Assembly: GCF_000208865.1 (NCBI RefSeq)
Contig: NC_018393.1
Span: 3,490,714-3,554,713, forward strand
Length of the DNA: 64,000 nucleotides
Source: Neospora caninum Liverpool
Taxonomy: Eukaryota; Apicomplexa; Conoidasida; Eucoccidiorida; Sarcocystidae
Direction: 5' to 3'
How positions within the stretch are numbered: the first letter of the stretch is position 1; every line of letters starts with the position of its first letter. Below the pieces are notes generated by a model that was not told the origin of the DNA, searched no databases, and saw nothing but the letters and a program-made list of their open reading frames with translations. Positions 58,101 to 64,000 of the stretch are shown here, in pieces. Both the position numbers and the translations under genes were made by a program.

Positions 58101-60226
58101 GCACAGCTCCGCGCCCTTCAAAGGGGGGCAGCGAGTCACAGTGTTCTCTGCGTGCGGGTGGTGCCGGAGGTGGGAGATTTGTGCCCGCATGTCTTCTTTC
58201 TCTCCAGACTCAACGTCGATTGCACGCAGACAGCTGACGGCCAGCGGCATCCCCGTTGCAGATTCCACCTGATCTCGCTCTCTCCTCAGTTTTTGTCTCT
58301 TCGGATTTGCTGCGTCTCAGCGGGAACTGCGGAGGCGGGTGAACGAGCTTTCAAACGCCTCGTGTCTCTCTCACCTCCTTGTTTCCCCGCGTGTTTGTGT
58401 CTGCGTGTGATTTCGTTCCTGTCCCACGACGTGTGCGGCTTTCACCCTATACACAACGCTTCAGCTGGCACATCGATTCCTGCAAGAAGGCCTGCGAACG
58501 CGCGTCGTCGCGGTGCCTCACAGCGCGCGAGGGGAGTTGCACTGCGAGGAGTTTCTCCCCATCACGCTCGGGTTCGATAGCGCCAGAAGCATGTTGTCCG
58601 AGTTCTGTGGAAACATAGCGCTGGACAGCTCCAGCAGCAAGAAGTACTACCACTTTGTGCGGTGCTCCTCGAGCAACCTCACCCTCGAATGCGCTCTGCA
58701 AACCAGGTACGGAACAAGCCTAAACCGCACACGTGAACGAAGACGTATAAATACGCGTAAACGCCTTGTGCACAAATATATAAATATATATATATATATA
58801 TGTTCATACACTATTTATTTATTTATTTAGATACGTACAGGGTGGTGTGCCGAGTCAACGTCTCACCAGCCGTGCGTGAGGATATAGATTCACACGTAAG
58901 TGAATATACACCGGAGCACAGAGGTGTGCATTGTGAACATACGCTAGAGGCCGAGCAGGATGTCGCTGTGGGTGGCCCGGAGGCGTGTTGTGCGATGTTG
59001 AGTTTTCACATGACTGTGGAAGCGGATTCCCGCGAGGAATACAGCACGAAAAGTGTGTTTGGAGAGTGTCTGGGGCGGTGTCCCCGTGTGAGCTGTACAC
59101 GCGTACACAGTGCATGTGTGTCTGGCTCTTGCAGCTGATATCTGCGCCAAGGGGCTTCCTTTTTCATCAGAAACAAGTCAAAGTGACGCGCGGGGCCACC
59201 TCACCCATGCGTGCATGTGACTGCCTCCGGTTGTGTGCGTTTCTGATTGTCAGGCCGACAATGTGCCTAACAGGCCTTGAGTGCGACATAGAAGGGTGGA
59301 CGTTAGAGAGAATCGTTGAGGCCATTTGCGACGTGATTGTGAAGAGACGCAAACTTCTGGGAAAGCGATCCGGCACCATTCTCCTGTCCGAAGAACTCGT
59401 CGAGAATCTCCCAGAGGCAGGTCCTTTCTCTTGCTACGCTGTCGCGAGAAAAACCTCCACGCTCTTCCTTCCTGAACATCTATCTGTGTGACGAACAATG
59501 GTGTCGTCGTGCTTTTTATCCGTTGAGAGGGTCTTCTGTCTTGTGTGGAGTTGCACTGCGTTGCGTCACGCGCCTTCCTATGCGTTCAAGAATTCCTCGC
59601 CACTTTGCTCCTCCTCTTTCGAGGCCAGACCTACACGCTTTTCGACCGCACACGTGTATGTGCAGTCAAGCAACGTGTAAAAGATAAAAGGCGTTTGTCT
59701 TCTCAGAAAGCCTGTCTCTCGGCTCGCCACTCCTCTACGCCTGCGTCCGCGTATGCAGCTGGTCAAACGTTCACCTCGCCTCGTACGTTTTTGTTCTGTT
59801 TGCGTGCTCGGCCAGATGGCGGATTTACGAGATGCGATTCACGCCCTACTTCAGCCGGAAGTCTCCACTTCGTCTTCGCCCCTGGCCGCGTCTTTCCCAG
59901 GGCGCGCCGACTCGGCGTCTTCCGCGGCGCCCGCCTGGGCGGTCCAGCCGCCGACAGAAGCCTCCCTTTGTGCTCTGCTTCCCGCGCGTCTGGCTCGGGC
60001 CTTTCGGCTGCTCCCTGCCTACGCTCGGCGGTCTCTTATGCTCCAACACGACTGTCGAGGAAGACCCTTACTGCCCGCCATTGAGGCCGAGGCTTTGCTC
60101 GCGCAGCGCGTTGAGAAGGAACTCCGAAAAAGGTCGGACACGACACACTCCCTGTCCCCACACCAGCCTCCTTACATCGCAGACACAAAACCTACAGTGC
60201 CTCCACTCTCCTGCAAGCTCTCGATA

Positions 60227-60267
<41 letters not shown>

Positions 60268-63200
60268 ATAGTTGTGTATCGGTTGGCCTTTTTCTTCTGC
60301 ATTCAAGTTGGTTCGTAACCTGCGCGATGTCCGGGCAGCGCGAGTCGTTCGGGTTTCCGCTTGTGGAGAGAGTCCGAGCGGAAGGCGCGTGTGGGACATG
60401 CGTCCACACAGAGATATGTAGGTAGATATGGAGGCCGAGACATGCAGTGTTTTGGGGCGGGGAGGAGGCCGGCACTGGCGAAAACGGTTGGCGGCATGCT
60501 TGCCCTGTCAGGGTCTCTCTGGCGCATGCCAGTGTCGGTTTGTTGTCGAGCTGGACCGCCCGTTTACATCTTCGCGCCTCCTGAGAATCCCTGTTTCCTT
60601 TTTTCCCATCACCGCGTTTTGTGTCGGTGCTGGCTGCGTGCGCAGGAAAACTGCAGGGGATGCGCGCTGCGTGGAGACGTTCACGTACCGTCTGCACTAT
60701 CTGGGCCAGGAGGGGCGCTGTCCCCTCCCCACACGCTTCGACTGCAGCTTGGGCTACGCCCTAGGGACTGTCGCAGGGGCCATCGTCTCCTTTGGGCTGA
60801 CGGGGTACATGGCGTGTGTGAGAAACGTCCACCTGCCTCTCGATCGCTGGGAAGCGTGCGCCCTGCCTCTGGTCTGCTTGTTGAAGCCTTCGCCTCGTCC
60901 GCCGTCTCCGGCATCATGTGGTCCTGGCGCGTCTTCTGTCCATCCGGTTCGCGGAGAAGACCGCGAGCGAGGGACCGACTGGAAGAAGCGCCAAGCGAAT
61001 CCAGCAGACGCCGAAGCCTCCGGTGGGTCCACACCCGACGCTGGAAACAGTTCTCGCCAGGCAACAGCCCAGCGCGACGAGGAAGGGAGGGCTCCAGAGG
61101 GCGATCTGCACACTTCACCGCAAGGCCACGCTCAACCTCGTGAGGTGTATGGACACGCGTTTCGCTCCAGAGCCGGAGACCCCGCGGGCCTCGCGCGCGG
61201 GACCCACCAGCCGCTGGCAGTCCCGACCATTCCGCCGTATCGCCTGGCAGCGGACAGCAACTTGTTTCGCTGCTACAAGCGGGTAAAAAACTCGTGGAAG
61301 GTGAGAGGAGCCGGGAAGGAAAGAGAGCAGAACAAAAAGTGGAAACTGAAAGATTGTGAACCGTGCGAGCCGCGCCCAGTGCCTCAACCCTGGAACCACG
61401 AGAACACGTGGGAGTCGACAGTGGGGAAGCTGAGTTCAGGCACAGATGTACATATATATATATATATCACAAAGGAGCGCATGGATATACCCATAGATGG
61501 ATAAGGTACCGTTACACGGTTTGTGTTTTTGTTTAGTTGATGCACGGTTTGGCCCTTCGAGTTGGTTTTCGATCCCCTTCCCTGGCCACAGCGATTACCT
61601 CTTCTCGGCTTGTTAACTGGCTTTTGAATGTCTCCTTTTCGTCTTCTCGCGCATCCGGTTTCGAACTGCGACGACCTGCTTCGAACCAACCTTTCGGGTG
61701 TGGAATTTGTCTCAGGTCTACTGTCTGTACAGGAGCCCGGGGCCTGTGAGTTTCGCGCCGACGCCGCGCTTGACTCTGACGCTGTGTCCCGCCTGCCACC
61801 GCTACATGAGTTTCTGTATCTGCGCGCCTCCGTGTCACTCTGCTTTCCGGCCTTCTCCCGCGCCCCTGTCTCCTGCGCTCGGCGATTCTTCGGTCCATGC
61901 CGCGGAGGCGCAGTGGCAGTCAGCAGCACGTGGTTCGTCTTCTTCGGCGTCGGGACGAGGCGAAGCCAGCGGCGGAGCGAAAAGGGGACTGCGAGCGGTA
62001 GACGGCGCGGACGGAGACGGTGGAGCAGAGACTCTGAGACGAAAAAGACAGGAGCTGAAGGCCACGGAAGTCCATGACGGGAGTATTCCCCTGATGCTCG
62101 TTGCCCAGTTTTGCTCGCCTCTAGAAACATTGTTGCGTGTGCAGCCGTTGAAACTGAAAAGGTCAGAGTTCACGGCCCTGTTTGCCTCGCCGGAGACCGG
62201 AGACGCTTCCCCTGTCACTGACGCTTCCCGCGGCCTCCTCCAAATTGCCGCCGACCCCTGCTTGAGTCGCAACAGGAATTCCGAGGTGCCCACCGCGTCT
62301 TGTGATCTCCCCAGAGACGCCGGCGGCGCTTTGCCTCAAGCGCCAGCAGGCGAAGAGGAAAGGCCCGAAACGAGGACAGCGGGCGACTCGGCAAGTGAAC
62401 TGGGGAAACTCTCAGAAGGGGGCCAGGCGGGGCGCTGGCCTCACTCAGGAGACCGAGAAGGTGAGATGATGCGGAAAGCGGGAGCGGCGCCGAGCGACGA
62501 GGGAACTAGCGACGATGCTCTTTTAGGGGGTGAAGCAGACTGGATCGAAGACGCGGGGTCTGACAGTGAAGCGGAGGATGCAGAGGAGCGGGTGTTTCCC
62601 CTGGAACCGCCGACTCTGTTTCTCAACTGCCGGAGACGCTGCCAGGTGAGACGACGCGTGGAGAGGAAGATCGAAGGCAGGAGAAAACGCAGAAAAGATC
62701 AGAGGTTGCGGGGAGGCACGCACGAGGCGCTTGAGACACGCCTCAGCTGAGCAGGGCGTTGCGCGAGGTCACGGTGACAACACAAAAGCGCCAAGCCGCA
62801 GGCCCAAGCGGGCGGTGGAGGCGGCTGAGCCCTCACCCGAGACGCGCGGCGGTTCGGTTCGGGTCGAGAAGCCTCTTGGTGTTCTTCATCTTGTTCAGAG
62901 GCCTAAGAACTTGTGTGCGCGCGGTCCAGGGGATGTCTCCGCACCGCCTCCCAGAAGCTGGACCGGGGAATGGCCTTCACATGTGCCGTGTGTGTGTATC
63001 GTGGGCGGGTCGCCCTCGTGGTTTTTCTTTGTGTTCCGCTACGACCGTGTAGTGGAAGGTTCCTGAAACGGCGACGCGTGTGTTACACCCTTTCCCGGTG
63101 CCCCTTCCCTCTCGGGAGTCTCGGGCGCATGGCGAGTTGCATGTTCTGTTTCTCTGTGCAGCTTTCGTACTTCCAAATCTGTCGTCTCGACTACAAGCCG

Positions 63201-64000
63201 AAGCTGCCCGCAGTCTTCTTCAAGCCCTTCACTCTGGCGTGCATGGATATTACTGCAGTTATTTCCTCGAACCCCGTGCTGCTTCAGCGAATCTTCCCAC
63301 TGACCCACAATCTGCGTGCGATCGACGTCGTCCCCATGCAGCAGCTTCTGGACGCGGATCCGTGGACGCCCGCCCCGCTCCCGCCTTCCAGTTCGCTTCT
63401 TCGTTTCTGGCGCTCGCCGGCACCCGCCGTCGATGGGCGCTCTTCCCCGCCCGCCCTGCCGCCTCCCTGTCTGCCTTACCACCTGAAAAGGGGTGCGAAG
63501 CGAGAGAGCACGCGAGCGCAGGATGCACGCGGCAGGGAGCAGTCGCTAGACAGCCGAGAAGGAGGCGCGAGAGGCGGGGGAACGCCCTGCGCAGACCCAA
63601 GCGACGCGCAGGCGCTCGGCGCCCCGGCGTCGACCGCGAGAGTCCTCAGCGGGGGCGCAGAGGCGGCCGAGGCGGGGCAGGGATGCGGAGACACGCCGGC
63701 CGAGCGGGCCCGCGAGACGAAAGAGAGGCAGAGGGGCGAAGGCGGGGAACGTGGCGATGTGGAGAAGGAAGGAGAGGAGAGGCGAGTGAGAGAAGTGATG
63801 AACTATGCATGTCCACCTGGGCATCCTGACGACGGCAAGCGGGTGTACAGGGGGGAAACGAAGCCTAGAGGGAGCGAAGGCAGGGAGAGACCGCCAACGC
63901 ACAGTGCCGCCTATGAACATCCAGCGATCTCGCGGCCTGTCTCGCCGTCGCCGGGAGGCATGGCCGAAGCGCTGAGGTCGGCAGCCACCACGCCGTCGCG
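55175..64000 (+). CDS. PPi-phosphofructokinase-like (PFP) protein with a degenerate first domain; 3' end outside window
   Basis: Predicted exons are 55175-58003, 58465-58706, 59254-59416, 59816-60132, 60646-61300, 61716-62645 and 63162 to the edge, about 1991 residues in window. The 59416 border needs a GC donor; the GT at 59421 breaks the frame. The PFP family order is followed: SPLEAERL near the start, GVVVGGLAPSSGVHNVIVGL at 680, GGCELLGYR, VIVGGAEDL at 930, VPHSARGEL at 960, LGFDSAR, KYYHFVR, LTLECALQTR, FDCSLGYALG at 1215, GLTGYMA and YRSPGPVSF at about 1407. Active PFP has GGDDS, PKTIDGD and MGR at three sites; here they read GGAED, PHSARGE and SSS, so the first domain should be inactive, like a regulatory alpha subunit. 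From residue 1713, LSYFQICRLDYKPKLPAVF starts a second PFP domain, as in two-domain apicomplexan PFKs. Acidic and Ser-rich insertions separate the blocks. Confidence 0.8.
58776..58801. repeat. (TA)n microsatellite in PFK-like intron 2
   Basis: About 26 bases of TA repeat between the second and third predicted exons. Confidence 0.88.
60224..60270. repeat. (TA)n microsatellite in PFK-like intron 4
   Basis: About 47 bases of TA repeat with one CATG interruption. Confidence 0.9.
61452..61467. repeat. Short (TA)n microsatellite in PFK-like intron 5
   Basis: 16 bases of TA repeat in the intron between the exons ending at 61300 and starting at 61716. Confidence 0.8.

Overview
The window looks like nuclear DNA of a coccidian apicomplexan of the Toxoplasma/Hammondia/Neospora group. 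The reasons are long, single-domain-rich exons padded with Ser/Glu/Arg low complexity, short introns with strict GT/AG borders, (TA)n microsatellites in introns and spacers, pyrimidine-rich 5' flanks with purine-rich 3' flanks, a secreted rhoptry-type kinase, and a tandemly amplified family of small secreted proteins. No bacterial-style operons, CRISPR arrays, insertion sequences, rRNA or convincing tRNA genes were seen. The species is not determined from the sequence.

Left to right: (1) 121-3014 (+), the 3' seven exons of an RBM26/RBM27-like RNA-binding protein. (2) 8198-11455 (+), a two-exon secreted protein kinase with HRD and D-F-D-G motifs but no visible Gly loop. (3) 16098-24079 (+), a four-exon 2236-residue ELMO-domain protein (predicted ARL/ARF-family GTPase-activating protein) with the signature DFRG arginine. 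(4) 26157-26937 (-), a small single-pass membrane protein that resembles SMIM4/UQCC5. (5) 29221-about 40395, an array of four complete units of 2.67-2.69 kb plus a partial fifth, carrying five minus-strand genes for secreted His/Pro/Ser-rich proteins; the fifth gene is a chimera with a divergent N-terminus. (6) 42567-45725 (-), a nucleotidyltransferase of the poly(A) polymerase/TUTase family with a mitochondrial-type leader. (7) 47308-51400 (+), a METTL13/CSKMT-like SAM methyltransferase interrupted by very long insertions. (8) 55175 to the right edge (+), a large PPi-phosphofructokinase-like gene whose first domain has lost its catalytic motifs and whose second domain begins just before the window ends.

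The single-copy genes are housekeeping-type (RNA processing, membrane traffic, mitochondrial RNA tailing, protein methylation, glycolysis) and have no evident functional link. The kinase and the array look like parasite-specific secreted factors and are the accessory part of the window. The array is the best candidate for something undescribed: its units are nearly identical over coding and spacer sequence, carry a mosaic of shared variants suggesting gene conversion, and differ in proline-repeat number and in one promoter-like motif. All exon joins are my own manual predictions from splice signals and reading-frame phase.
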